DNA of 64,000 bases from an uncultured Eubacteriales bacterium (GCA_902799465.1 CADCAS010000002.1:1-64000); one strand, 5' to 3'; shown: positions 26,189 to 35,538, counted from the stretch's first letter. Program-made: numbers and translations. Notes: a model not told the origin generated them from the sequence alone.

Positions 26189-26577
26189 TGAAGTACCTGC
26201 TCGACACCTGCGCGCTGATCGAGGCGCTGTTTGAACCCGGACGCCTGTCCCCCCGCGCGCGGAATATCATCGAAGGCGACGCCTCCCTCGTCGTCAGCAT
26301 CGCGTCCCTCTGGGAGATCATGATTAAGCAGCAGATCGGAAAGCTGGGTATTCGTCAGACGAGCGCCCAGGAGATCAGGGCGGCCTGTGACGGGCTGGAC
26401 ATCGGCATCATTCAGACGGAGATCGAACACATCGACCGCATCAGGACCCTGCCCCGCTATAAGGACCACGGCGATCCCTTCGACCGCCTCATACTGTGCC
26501 AGGCGATTGCTCTGGGCCTGCCCATCATCACATCCGATGGCAAGATGGAGCGTTATGGCGTGGAAGTGGTCTGGTGA
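26188..26577 (+). CDS. PIN-domain ribonuclease, VapC-like toxin
   Basis: 129 residues. PIN acidic residues are visible: Asp in YLLDTCALIEAL, Glu in ASLWEIMIKQ, Asp in HGDPFDRLILCQA and Asp in IITSDGKMERYG. VapC toxins cut tRNA or rRNA and are held in check by the co-encoded antitoxin. The ASLWEI..K and DPFDR..I.QA pattern is that of the subgroup usually annotated as type II toxin-antitoxin PIN proteins. Start ATG 26188 overlaps the upstream stop, with GAGGAG 8 bases before it. A perfect 14-base-pair hairpin follows. Confidence 0.85.
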   Translation: MKYLLDTCALIEALFEPGRLSPRARNIIEGDASLVVSIASLWEIMIKQQIGKLGIRQTSAQEIRAACDGLDIGIIQTEIEHIDRIRTLPRYKDHGDPFDRLILCQAIALGLPIITSDGKMERYGVEVVW

Positions 26578-26594
26578 TGCCCGCTTCCAATAAA

Positions 26595-26628
26595 CAACAT
26601 CCCGCGTTTCCAAGAACGCGGGATGTTG
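26595..26628 (+). terminator. Hairpin after the PIN toxin gene
   Basis: CAACATCCCGCGTT and AACGCGGGATGTTG are perfectly complementary around loop TCCAAG. No T-run follows, so it may act as an mRNA 3' end stabiliser or a weak terminator. Confidence 0.6.
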
Positions 26629-26641
26629 CTGTATGAGAATC

Positions 26642-26697
26642 AGGCCAGCGTGGAAAAGAATTTGATGGTAGGGACCATCTGTATCCAGGGCTGTTGA
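26642..26697 (-). pseudogene. Relic of the 3' end of a GAPDH gene
   Basis: The minus strand reads IQMVPTIKFFSTLA then TGA, matching the C-terminus of the intact GAPDH gene at 28025 ([14 protein letters not shown]). The DNA similarity runs for about 60 bases and includes the bases just past the stop. Nothing more of GAPDH is present, so a partial duplication or a rearrangement has occurred around the intervening two genes. Confidence 0.75.
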
Positions 26698-26704
26698 ATA
26701 ACGA

Positions 26705-27598
26705 TTACCTCGGTTTTACAGTAAAAATATACATTCCATCTCCTCCATCTACACTCATAGTATGCTTCTCGGTGCTGTAAAGCTCATGCTCACCCGCTTC
26801 GAGGTTCCAGTTTTCATCAGAAATATGGCCGTTATCGTCAAGAGTAAAGGGCGCCAGCATTGTATTGGTGTAGGTCTCATCAGTCTCTCCGTAGTAATAG
26901 CTGCAAACGGACAGCAACTCCACAAGAAACAGGTATACAGATCGATCCAGAGTTTGCTCATCACACAACCACGCTTGTATTGATGTGCAGTTTTCCATGG
27001 TATCTCCGCTATGCATTCCCATGAAATAGACAATTACCATACCATCGTCTGACCAATAACCCAAAGCAGGCATATCTCCCACAATAACATCACTTTCGGA
27101 CTTGGTCGCAAAGTGGTTATAGACGGTCTGAATATCCTTACCTTCTGCGGCAAAAACATTCGCATATCTTTCAAGATCATTCGCCATAGACTGATTCAGA
27201 ACACTGATAAAGAAATCAGGGGATTGGAGCTGCTTCTGTAAATCGGTGATATCAGAATCACCAGCAGAAGTATTTCCACTATCGTCTGGAGCGGTGTTTT
27301 CAGGATCTGGAGCTGTGCCTTCTGCTTCAGCAGATGCCTCGGCAAGCCCCAGCGCCTGCAACAGCGCGTCATCGATCTGCTGGGTTTCTGCGAGACCCTT
27401 GGCCTTCTGATAGCTGCCAATGGCGGCGTAAGTCTTCTTGCCTGCGATACCGTCGGGCGTGCCGCAGTTATAGCCAGCGTTGTTCAGGGCTTGTTGAACC
27501 TTCTTCACAGTGTCCTTGTCGGTGTAGGTGGCGGCAAAAGCGTTCAGAGTTGAAAAAACCAGCATTCCAATAAGCAGCATTGCAATGATCTTCTTCAT
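26705..27598 (-). CDS. Secreted protein with N-terminal peptidoglycan-binding-type domain
   Basis: 297 residues. Signal peptide MKKIIAMLLIGMLVFSTLNAFA. Residues 25-75 resemble the PG_binding_1 fold (TVKKVQQALNNAGYNCGTPDGIAGKKTYAAIGSYQKAKGL). An acidic linker rich in Glu, Asp and Pro (about 85-120) follows, then a C-terminal domain of about 170 residues I do not recognise (ALGYWSDDGMVIVYF, NCTSIQAWLCDEQ). AAGGAGG lies 8 bases before ATG 27598. Composition is lower in GC than its neighbours. It is divergent from a small HTH gene, whose product probably represses it through the palindrome between them. Confidence 0.75.
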   Translation of the reverse strand: MKKIIAMLLIGMLVFSTLNAFAATYTDKDTVKKVQQALNNAGYNCGTPDGIAGKKTYAAIGSYQKAKGLAETQQIDDALLQALGLAEASAEAEGTAPDPENTAPDDSGNTSAGDSDITDLQKQLQSPDFFISVLNQSMANDLERYANVFAAEGKDIQTVYNHFATKSESDVIVGDMPALGYWSDDGMVIVYFMGMHSGDTMENCTSIQAWLCDEQTLDRSVYLFLVELLSVCSYYYGETDETYTNTMLAPFTLDDNGHISDENWNLEAGEHELYSTEKHTMSVDGGDGMYIFTVKPR

Positions 27599-27690
27599 AA
27601 ACATATCCTCCTTGTGATTCTCCAAAGGCTATAGATATCGATAGACCCTGAGTCCGGAGCGCCTCCTTCTGTTCTTGCCCAAGTCGGAAT

Positions 27691-27743
27691 AATAACCGAT
27701 ATCAGTCAATATTATTATAGACTGAAATCGGTTATTATGTCAA
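27691..27743 (-). promoter_or_regulatory. Promoter with overlapping 17-base palindromic operator
   Basis: On the minus strand TTGACA (27738-27743) and TATAAT (27714-27719) are consensus with an 18-base spacer and drive the secreted-protein gene. Arms 27691-27707 and 27720-27736 (AATAACCGATATCAGTC / GACTGAAATCGGTTATT) are inverted repeats with one mismatch; one arm fills the spacer, the other lies just downstream of the -10 box. Confidence 0.8.
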
Positions 27744-27773
27744 GGAGAATATTTGTTGGCAGGAGGAGAGCGC

Positions 27774-27980
27774 ATGATTTCATATCAGCCATTGTGGAAA
27801 ACCATGCGCGAAAAGGGTGTGACGCAGTACAGACTCATCAATAAGTATCACGTCAGTCCCAGTCAAATCACCAGATTGAAACGAGAAGAGAGCGTGAGTA
27901 CACACACGATAGAGATGTTTTGCAAGATATTGGATTGCCGTGTGGAAGATGTGATGGAGTATATTCCCGATAAACAGTAA
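27774..27980 (+). CDS. Small Cro/XRE-type HTH regulator
   Basis: 68 residues, a single helix-turn-helix. YRLINKYHVSPSQITRLKREE is the HTH (about 18-38), and TIEMFCKILDCRVEDVMEYIPD is the usual last helices of stand-alone Cro/XRE proteins. AGGAGGAG lies 5-10 bases before ATG 27774. The gene diverges from the secreted-protein gene, and the palindrome covering that gene's promoter is the obvious target. A strong hairpin follows its stop. Confidence 0.85.
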   Translation: MISYQPLWKTMREKGVTQYRLINKYHVSPSQITRLKREESVSTHTIEMFCKILDCRVEDVMEYIPDKQ

Positions 27981-28007
27981 GCGCCCCGCTTCCGAAGAAG
28001 CGGGGCG
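27980..28007. terminator. Terminator hairpin between HTH and GAPDH genes
   Basis: GCGCCCCGCTTC and GAAGCGGGGCGC pair perfectly around CGAA; AATTTGGTTTT follows on plus. It can serve both converging genes. Confidence 0.7.
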
Positions 28008-28024
28008 CAATTTGGTTTTGAGAA

Positions 28025-29038
28025 TTAGGCCAGCTCGGAGAAGAACTTGATGGTGCGAACCATCTGGCTCACGTAGCTGTTCTCGTTGTCGTACCAGGAC
28101 ACGACCTGAACCTGGCTCTTGCCGCCCTCGAGCTTGCAGACCATGGTCTGGGTGGCATCGAAGAGGGAGCCGAAGCGCATGCCGACGACGTCGGAGGAAA
28201 CGATCTGGTCCTCGGTGTAGCCGAAGGACTCGGTGGCTTCCTTCTTCATCTGGGCGTTGATCTCGTCAGCGGTGGGCTGGCCATTGATCACGGCGTTCAG
28301 GATGGTGGTGGAGCCGGTGGGGGTGGGCACGCGCTGGGCAGCGCCGATCAGCTTGCCGTTCAGCTCGGGGATGACCAGGCCGATGGCCTTGGCAGCGCCG
28401 GTGCTGTTGGGCACGATGTTGATCGCGGCGGCGCGGGAGCGGCGCAGGTCGCCCTTGCGCTGCGGGCCGTCCAGGATCATCTGATCGCCGGTGTAGGCGT
28501 GGATAGTGCACATGATGCCGGACTCGATGGCCCAGCCGTCGTTCAGAGCCTTGGCCATGGGCGCGAGGCAGTTGGTGGTGCAGGAAGCGGCGGAGATGAT
28601 GGTATCTTCGGGCTTCAGGGTGGTGTGGTTGACGTTGTAGACGATGGTGGGCAGGTCATTGCCGGCAGGCGCGGAGATGACGACCTTGCGGGCACCAGCG
28701 TCGATGTGAGCCTGAGCCTTGGCCTTGGAGGTGTAGAAGCCGGTGCACTCCAGCACGACGTCCACCTTCAGCTCGCCCCAGGGGCAATCCTTGGCGTCCT
28801 TCTCGGCGTAAATGCGGATCTCGTGGCCGTCCACGATGATGGAATTGTCGGTGGCCTCGACCTTGTGGTCGTTGGCGTAGTTGCCCTGGGTGGAGTCGTA
28901 CTTCAGCAGGTGGGCCAGCATCTTGGGGGTGGTCAGGTCGTTGATGGCGACGATCTCATAGCCCTCAGCGCCGAACATCTGACGGAAAGCCAGACGGCCG
29001 ATACGGCCAAAACCATTAATAGCAACTTTAACAGCCAT
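28025..29038 (-). CDS. gap: Glyceraldehyde-3-phosphate dehydrogenase
   Basis: 337 residues. It oxidises glyceraldehyde-3-phosphate to 1,3-bisphosphoglycerate with NAD+ and phosphate in glycolysis. NAD-binding [14 protein letters not shown] at the N-terminus, catalytic Cys in [13 protein letters not shown] and the [10 protein letters not shown]-terminal motif are intact. Start at MAVKVAING (29038), with AGGAGGT eight bases upstream. It is monocistronic. A truncated copy of its 3' end lies at 26642. Confidence 0.97.
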   Translation of the reverse strand: MAVKVAINGFGRIGRLAFRQMFGAEGYEIVAINDLTTPKMLAHLLKYDSTQGNYANDHKVEATDNSIIVDGHEIRIYAEKDAKDCPWGELKVDVVLECTGFYTSKAKAQAHIDAGARKVVISAPAGNDLPTIVYNVNHTTLKPEDTIISAASCTTNCLAPMAKALNDGWAIESGIMCTIHAYTGDQMILDGPQRKGDLRRSRAAAINIVPNSTGAAKAIGLVIPELNGKLIGAAQRVPTPTGSTTILNAVINGQPTADEINAQMKKEATESFGYTEDQIVSSDVVGMRFGSLFDATQTMVCKLEGGKSQVQVVSWYDNENSYVSQMVRTIKFFSELA

Positions 29039-29111
29039 TGGAATCAACCTCCTAAATATAGTGCGTTTTCAGCGGATCGAGCTTCCTCCCCCCGCCTATA
29101 ACTACATATAC

Positions 29112-29133
29112 ATTTTACCCCATATGCTATGGG
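29112..29133 (-). promoter_or_regulatory. Possible gap promoter -10 box and operator
   Basis: On the minus strand TAAAAT (29112-29117) is a plausible -10 box. CCCATA-TGC-TATGGG (29119-29133) is a perfect inverted repeat directly upstream of it. The -35 box (TTTTCA) is weak. Assignment is tentative. Confidence 0.4.
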
Positions 29134-29229
29134 ATGAAAAGCCTCTTTGTGTAAAATATCATACTTATTTAATAATTTCCGGGAGACGGCACGACCTTCG
29201 CGCGGTCAGAGGAGACGCGGGGGAAATGA

Positions 29230-29393
29230 GGAATTAGGAGTTAGGAATTAGGAATTAGAGTTACCGGCTGCCGCGCGTTGTAGGGGCGATCAATTTCGAT
29301 GCGACAGGTACGACCCGACTGGCGGCGCATCGCTGCCCTAACGCAGCCAGGCCATTTATAATTCCTAATTCCCAATTCCCAATTCCTAATTCG
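29230..29393. repeat. VAIR-5 (GGAATTA flavour)
   Basis: Left arm 29230-29258 (GGAATTA, GGAGTTA units) and right arm 29356-29393 (complement of GGAATTA/GGGAATT units). Core CCGGCTGCCGCGCG followed by TTGTAGGGGCGATC. It closely parallels VAIR-2 in arm type and in the TAGGGGCG centre. It occupies most of the 358-base gap between gap and deoB. Confidence 0.88.
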
Positions 29394-29396
29394 CCC

Positions 29397-30578
<1,182 letters not shown>

Positions 30579-30580
30579 GG

Positions 30581-31315
30581 TCAACCCTCCCATCTCAGTA
30601 TATCCGCCAGGTGCGCCACCATCTCACCGCAGGTGGGGCGTCCGCGCCTCGCGTCGATCGTATCGCCAAATATGCCCTCCTGGGCCTCCATGGAGCCGCC
30701 GCGCCACGCCGCGTCGATGGCGTGGATGATGGCGGCCTCGGCCTGCGCGGCGGTCCGGCCAAAGGGACGGCCCGCCGCGGCGTAGACCTGGCTTCGCAGC
30801 GCGTTGACACGGCTGCGGTCCCGCCACACCAGCGTCACGGCGTGAACCAGCATGTCCCGGCCCGGATGCGCGGGCACGCCCAGTTCGCCAAGCAGACCCT
30901 CGAGCCGCGCCGCGCGGTCCGCGGGCAGGCGCTCCGGGAACTGCCTGAGCCGCGTAAGCGCGCGCTCCAGCCCCTCCGCCGTCGCCGGTCCGTCCATCAC
31001 GACGCTGTGACAGTCGGCCAGCCGGTCCTCCCCGGGCAGCCGCAGCCCCGCGGGTCGAATCAGCACCACGTCGGGATAGCGCTCCAGGCCGCTTTTCAGG
31101 ATGGCCTCGGCCAGGGCGACGCCGTCGCCGCCGGGCAGGATCGCGTCCGCGAGCAGCAGATCCACGTTCACCCGCCGCACCAGCCTGAGCGCGCCGCCGA
31201 GATCCTCCGCCGCGCCCGCCGTCTCAAAGCCCGCCGCCGCAACGGCATCGGCCATCGCCGACGCCCGTCCGGGGTCCAGACAGGCCAGCGCCGCGCGCGC
31301 CCGGCGGGTTTGCAT
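30581..31315 (-). CDS. Spo0A-like protein with a degenerate receiver domain
   Basis: 244 residues. The C-terminal domain (about 138-244) aligns with the Spo0A DNA-binding domain: LGELGVPAHPGRDML, then FGRTAAQAEAAIIHAIDAAW and GIFGDTIDARRGRPT. The N-terminal receiver keeps the phosphorylatable Asp (D57, LLADAILP). It has lost one of the two acidic metal ligands (only D14), the switch Thr (R87 in VVLIRPAG) and the conserved Lys (VVMDGP near 108). The recognition helix reads AQAEAAII instead of SRVERAIR, losing its arginines. It could be a divergent paralogue with a changed role. GAGGTGA is the ribosome-binding site; deoB follows after two bases. Confidence 0.82.
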   Translation of the reverse strand: MQTRRARAALACLDPGRASAMADAVAAAGFETAGAAEDLGGALRLVRRVNVDLLLADAILPGGDGVALAEAILKSGLERYPDVVLIRPAGLRLPGEDRLADCHSVVMDGPATAEGLERALTRLRQFPERLPADRAARLEGLLGELGVPAHPGRDMLVHAVTLVWRDRSRVNALRSQVYAAAGRPFGRTAAQAEAAIIHAIDAAWRGGSMEAQEGIFGDTIDARRGRPTCGEMVAHLADILRWEG

Positions 31316-31524
31316 ATGCTAATCACCTCATCTCATTACCATTCGCCATTCCCCTGTCAAATTCCTGCGTGCCCGAAATATTTTCTATTAAGTTAACCCT
31401 GAACGCCGCCAATCATTCCCGCCGTGCGAGAATCTTCCCGTCACGGTCATTTTTGTACCATCGTTGTGTGGTATAATATTTGTAATATTCGTAACCGGAC
31501 GGCCGTGATGAGGAATGTGGGTTC

Positions 31525-31708
31525 GGGGAACAGGCAACAGGGAACAGGCAACAGGGAACAGGAATGGCGGCTGCCGCGCACACGGCAGGGGCCGCCAACA
31601 GTTTCCTGTTCAATACCGAAACATCTCGTACTCCATGAGGGATGGCGCATCGTCAATACTACGTATCCAAGCCATTCCTGTTGCCTGTTCCCTGTTGCCT
31701 CTTCCCTG
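31525..31708. repeat. VAIR-6 (GGGAACA/GGCAACA flavour)
   Basis: Left arm 31525-31566 (alternating GGGAACA and GGCAACA), right arm 31672-31708 (complementary). Core ATGGCGGCTGCCGCGCACAC. The arm alternation is mirrored in the right arm. It sits in the 436-base gap between the spo0A-like gene and the next gene; the rest of the gap shows nothing else. Confidence 0.9.
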
Positions 31709-31751
31709 ATACTGCGCGGCTGCTTCGTTACCGTTACCATTATAGAAATGT

Positions 31752-32327
31752 GTGGTGTCAGCATTGGTATACATGATCATCGCCCTGGCGGTGTTGGCGA
31801 TCGCTTCGGGGGTGCTGGGGTGGCAGCTCTATGTGTCGTCCCGGGCGCTGAAGCGGGTGCGCCGGGAGTGCGAGGGGCTCAAGCAGGACCGGGTCATCCG
31901 CCAGAATTTGCAGCAGATGCTGGACGGGCGCAACGCCGAGATACGGAAGCTGCGCGCGCGGCTGAGAAACCGGGAGGAGGCCCTGGCCGACCTGGAGCAG
32001 CAGACCTCGGAGCTGAACCTGAACCTCTTCCACGAGAGCGGCCTGCGCATCCTTCGGGAGAAGGAGGAGAGCGCCCGCCGCATGAAGCTGGAGCTGACGG
32101 AGCGGCAGCTGGACGAGGCCAACCGCAAGCTGCGCCAGCAGAAGGAGGAGGCCCGCGCCGACGAGGTCCGCATGACCGCCATCATCGCCGAGCAGCAGGA
32201 GCGCATCGAAAAGCTCACCGCCCAGACGGAAAAAACGGCCGCCGCCCAGCCCAGGCGCTCCCGCAAAAACCCCGGCGGACTGCCAAACCAGATGACGCTG
32301 GAGGATGTTTTAGGGAGTAGGGAGTAG
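31752..32327 (+). CDS. Membrane-anchored coiled-coil protein of unknown function
   Basis: Up to 191 residues. One N-terminal membrane helix (VYMIIALAVLAIASGVLG) is followed by a long, highly charged coiled coil (about 30-155) and a short basic tail (PRRSRKNPGG). Start is uncertain: GTG 31752 or ATG 31773, neither with a good ribosome-binding site. The topology is that of cytoplasmic coiled-coil proteins tethered to the membrane. I do not recognise a family. The last codons (GSRE) and the TAG stop are written by the left arm of VAIR-7, so the natural C-terminus may have been replaced. Confidence 0.7.
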   Translation: MVSALVYMIIALAVLAIASGVLGWQLYVSSRALKRVRRECEGLKQDRVIRQNLQQMLDGRNAEIRKLRARLRNREEALADLEQQTSELNLNLFHESGLRILREKEESARRMKLELTERQLDEANRKLRQQKEEARADEVRMTAIIAEQQERIEKLTAQTEKTAAAQPRRSRKNPGGLPNQMTLEDVLGSRE

Positions 32328-32590
32328 GCAGCAGGGAGTAGGGGAAGAACGGCGGAGCGTTGCGCGTTCTATTGCGATAAAAAGCGTATAGTCAACTTCC
32401 CGCGGGGACGACGACCTTTCAGTCACGCTTCGCGCGACAGCTCCCCTGGAAGGGGAGCCGAGAGAAGGCGAAGGTCGGAGTCAGCGAATGGCTCCCGGCA
32501 TATCGCGGATTACGGCCTTTTTATAGAAGTCAAATGCCATGCCGCCACTTTCCATACTCCCTACTGCCTACTCCCTACTCCCTAAAAAAA
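32308..32590. repeat. VAIR-7 (GGGAGTA flavour) enclosing a family-B-like palindrome
   Basis: Left arm 32308-32344 (TTTTAGGGAGTAGG...), right arm 32555-32590 (complement, ending CCCTAAAAAA). The core begins ACGGCGGAGCGTTGCGCG. Inside, 32411-32486 holds CAGTCACGCTTCGCGCGA and GCTCCCCTGGAAGGGGAGC, a variant of the family B palindrome. The left arm overlaps the end of the coiled-coil gene. Confidence 0.88.
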
Positions 32591-32639
32591 GTCACAATAG
32601 GCACGAATGTGAATAAATTTGGGCTTCTTTCGTGAAAGG

Positions 32640-32668
32640 TTGCAGAATGTTTCCTGAATGGGTATAAT
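32640..32668 (+). promoter_or_regulatory. Promoter of the two-component operon
   Basis: TTGCAG (32640-32645), a 17-base spacer, and TATAAT (32663-32668); the start codon is 34 bases downstream. Confidence 0.75.
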
Positions 32669-32701
32669 GATGCTATAAATGTGTTATTCGGGGTGATAAT
32701 T

Positions 32702-33397
32702 ATGTCAATGTATCCGCTGATTCTGATTGCGGACGACGATCCGGTGGTGCACGAGTCCCTGGGGCTTTATCTGGGCTCGGAGGGCTATGAGCATCAGAGC
32801 GCCTATGACGGGCAGCAGGCCCTGGAGATGTGCGAGAGCCTGCATCCCGATATGATGGTTCTCGACCTGATGATGCCGAAGGTTTCGGGCATCGACGTCT
32901 GCCGCCAGATTCGGCAGACCAGCTCCCTGCCCATCATCATGCTGACGGCCAAGGGCGAGGAGATCGACCGCATACTGGGTCTTGAGCTGGGCGCGGACGA
33001 TTACATCGTCAAGCCCTTCTCCCCCCGCGAGGTGCTGGCCCGCATCAAGGCGGTGCTGCGCCGCTTCTCGGAGAAGCAGGGCGAGGAGGACAGCTCCATC
33101 ATCCGCCTGCCCCAGCTGGAGATCAGCCTGGAAAACTACCAGGTGAAGGTGGCGGGCAAGGTGATCCCCTGCACCCCCAAGGAGGTGGAGATCCTGCACA
33201 TGCTCACCTCCAACGTGGGCCAGGTCTTCTCCCGCGAACAGATCCTCTCCCGGGTCTGGGGCTACGACTACTTTGGCGATACCCGCACCGTGGACGCGCA
33301 CATCAAGCGCATCCGCCAGAAGCTGCCCCAGGAGAACGTCCCGTGGGCGCTCAAGACGGTCTACGGCGTGGGCTATCGGTTTGAGGTCAACGCATGA
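32702..33397 (+). CDS. OmpR/PhoB-family response regulator
   Basis: 231 residues. Receiver domain with acidic pair in LIADDDP, phosphorylated Asp in MVLDLMMP, Thr in IIMLTAKG and Lys in YIVKPFSP. C-terminal winged helix from about 130 (TPKEVEILHMLTSN, RVWGYDYFGDTRTVDAHIKRIRQKL). It is partner of the kinase encoded next, with ATG/TGA overlap of four bases. The kinase architecture suggests a PhoP-PhoR or WalR-WalK type system for phosphate or envelope signals; the signal cannot be determined here. I start at ATG 32702. Confidence 0.93.
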   Translation: MSMYPLILIADDDPVVHESLGLYLGSEGYEHQSAYDGQQALEMCESLHPDMMVLDLMMPKVSGIDVCRQIRQTSSLPIIMLTAKGEEIDRILGLELGADDYIVKPFSPREVLARIKAVLRRFSEKQGEEDSSIIRLPQLEISLENYQVKVAGKVIPCTPKEVEILHMLTSNVGQVFSREQILSRVWGYDYFGDTRTVDAHIKRIRQKLPQENVPWALKTVYGVGYRFEVNA

Positions 33398-35163
33398 AAG
33401 AGGGCAGTGTGCTGATCAGGCGCGCTGCACTGTTCACGGCAACCGTGATGGCTGTTACGGTTGCCGTAAGTCTGTGCGGGTACGGCATAGCAACGTGGTT
33501 ACAGGTGCGCGCCGCCGCAAAGAATCAAATCATCCCGCAGCTGGAATACCTCGTGAGTCTGGCAAAGGGGGACGCGCCGGGTCCGCTGGAGGACGCGGCG
33601 GGGGTCGTCGCGGCCTCCGGCGGGGCCGTCTGGCTGCAGGACGGGGACTGGAAGACCCGCTGCCTCACCGGCGAGGACCGGCTGCCCGGCATCGAGGAGG
33701 GCATCGACAACGGCGCCCTGCAGCCCGCCGAGGGCTATTTCCGGCGTGACGGGCGCGCCTGGTATTATCGGGACGCGCTCATCAGTCAGGAGCTGTCCCC
33801 CTATCAGGGCCGCGTGGCGGCAGCCGTGCCGGTGCCCCCGGTGTCCTGGGCCCAGTCCGCGCCCGTGGCGCTGCTCGCGGCGCTGCTGGGCCTCGTGGCC
33901 GCGCGGCTGACCCTGCGCCGCCAGCGGAAGTCCGACGCGCAGATCCGGGCAAAGCTGGACGCCATCGTCCGCCTGCGCGACGACGCCGTGGCCATGGCCG
34001 ACGGACATCTGGAGACCCGCGCCGACGAGACCGCGGCGGGCGAGCTGGGCGAGCTGGGCAAGGCGCTGAACCACCTGGCCGATCAGCTCTCCCGCAACCT
34101 CTACACCCTCATCGTCGAGCGCAACCGCCTGCGCAACATGCTGAACGGCCTGTCCGAGGGCATCGTGGCCATCAACGCCGAGGGCCGCGTCACCCACACC
34201 AACCCCGCCCTGGGCCGGCTGATCGCCCGGGCCAAGCCCGGCTCTCACTACGCCGATCCCCGGATGAAGACCATCCCCGACGAGTCCATCTGGCAGGACT
34301 TCGACAAGGTGATGGCCACCGGCGAGACCATGACCCGGAATCTGGAATCCAAGGACATGATCCTCAGGATGACGGTCACGCCCATCGTGGACGAGATCGA
34401 CGCCATCGCCGGCGCGGTGGGTCTGTTCAGCGATATCACCCAGATGGAGCGCCTGGAAAAGACCCGGCGGGACTACGTCTCCAATGTCAACCACGAGCTG
34501 CGCACGCCGCTGACCGCCATGCGCGCGCTGATCGAGCCCCTGAAGGAGGGCATGGTGACCGAGGAGGAGGACCGCCAGCGCTACTACGACATCATCCTGA
34601 GGGAGATCATGCGCCTGTCGCGGCTCATCAACGACCAGCTGGAGCTGTCCCGGCTCCAGTCCGGCACGCTGTCCATCGAAAAGTCCCGGCTCGCGCTGGA
34701 CGATCTGGTGTACGATGTCTGCGACCGCTACGCCGCCATCGCCGAGGAGCACAACCTCAAGCTCAACGTGGACACCGACTTCTCCGCCTGCCCCGCCGTC
34801 TGGGCCAACGCCGACCGGGTGGAGCAGATGCTCATCATACTGCTGGACAACGCCATCAAGTACACCGAGGAGGGCTCGGTGGGCGTCTCCGCCACCTGGG
34901 ATGAGGACAAGGTGGTGCTCACCGTCCGCGATACCGGCATCGGCATCGAGGAAAACGACCTGCCCTACGTGTTCGACCGCTTCTATAAGGTCGACAAGGC
35001 CCACTCCGGCAAGGGCAGCGGCCTCGGCCTCTCCATCGCCAAGGAGCTTCTCAAGCGCATGGACGAGGACATCTGGGTGGAGAGCGAAAAGGGCAAGGGC
35101 ACGGCCTTCTCCTTCACCATCCACCGCAATCCGCCGAAGGAAGTTGCGGACAGCGCGGAGTGA
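33394..35163 (+). CDS. Membrane sensor histidine kinase, PhoR/WalK type
   Basis: 589 residues. Membrane helix 1 about 9-32, extracytoplasmic sensor about 33-150, helix 2 about 152-172. A HAMP-like linker (about 175-245), then a PAS domain (NMLNGLSEGIVAINAEGRVT). HisKA with His367 in NVNHELRTPLTAMR. HATPase with N box IILLDNAIKYT, G1 VRDTGIGIEEND and G2 GKGSGLGLSIAKELL. All catalytic motifs are intact. It phosphorylates the response regulator encoded immediately upstream. The stop is followed within ten bases by VAIR-15. Confidence 0.93.
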   Translation: MKEGSVLIRRAALFTATVMAVTVAVSLCGYGIATWLQVRAAAKNQIIPQLEYLVSLAKGDAPGPLEDAAGVVAASGGAVWLQDGDWKTRCLTGEDRLPGIEEGIDNGALQPAEGYFRRDGRAWYYRDALISQELSPYQGRVAAAVPVPPVSWAQSAPVALLAALLGLVAARLTLRRQRKSDAQIRAKLDAIVRLRDDAVAMADGHLETRADETAAGELGELGKALNHLADQLSRNLYTLIVERNRLRNMLNGLSEGIVAINAEGRVTHTNPALGRLIARAKPGSHYADPRMKTIPDESIWQDFDKVMATGETMTRNLESKDMILRMTVTPIVDEIDAIAGAVGLFSDITQMERLEKTRRDYVSNVNHELRTPLTAMRALIEPLKEGMVTEEEDRQRYYDIILREIMRLSRLINDQLELSRLQSGTLSIEKSRLALDDLVYDVCDRYAAIAEEHNLKLNVDTDFSACPAVWANADRVEQMLIILLDNAIKYTEEGSVGVSATWDEDKVVLTVRDTGIGIEENDLPYVFDRFYKVDKAHSGKGSGLGLSIAKELLKRMDEDIWVESEKGKGTAFSFTIHRNPPKEVADSAE

Positions 35164-35170
35164 GGCGATT

Positions 35171-35538
35171 TGGAAATGGAGAATGAAGGACCAAATCCTT
35201 GCGGATTTGTTTGATTCAATGGAGAACGCGGGGGTCGCGGTCTGTGTCATTCAATAAAAAGAAATCCGGTGACTATTCAGTCGCCCAGGGATGACTCCCT
35301 CAGTCAGCCTGCGGCTGTCAGCCTGCGGCTGACAGCTCCCTCAACTCCCTCAGTCAGCCTGCGGCTGACAGCTCCCTCGGAGAGGGAGCCTGGACGGGAG
35401 CCTGGACAAGAGCCTGAACGGGAGTCCAAAAGCCTCCCTCTTTGAGGGAGGTGGCCCGCGAAGCGGGTCGGAAGGAGTCCGCGACTGAACAGTTACGGAA
35501 TCCGAAGGATTTCCACATCCATTCCCAATTCCCCATTT
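35171..35538. repeat. VAIR-15, degenerate GAGAATG-flavour element carrying a family B repeat
   Basis: The left part (TGGAAATGGAGAATGAAGG, AAATCCTTGCGGATTTG) and right part (AATCCGAAGGATTTCC, ATTCCCAATTCCCCATTT) are partial complements. The interior holds family B copy 2. It fills most of the 443-base gap after the histidine kinase gene. Arms are less regular than in other elements. Confidence 0.65.
35276..35489 (-). repeat. Family B palindromic repeat, copy 2 (inverted)
   Basis: Bounded by TTCAGTCG (35276) and CGACTGAA (35482-35489). The order of blocks is reversed relative to copies 1 and 3. The segment CAGTCAGCCTGCGGCTG(A/T) is locally triplicated and GGAGCCTGGACGGGAGCCTGG-type units are duplicated. 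Confidence 0.85.

Noticed and set aside
27753-27773. Upstream start for the HTH gene
   Set aside because: AGGAGGAG lies just before ATG 27774, and residues before it are not part of the HTH fold.
31525-31708. Heptamer arms as a CRISPR array
   Set aside because: Units are only 7 bases with no unique spacers, and arms are inverted; no cas genes are in the window.
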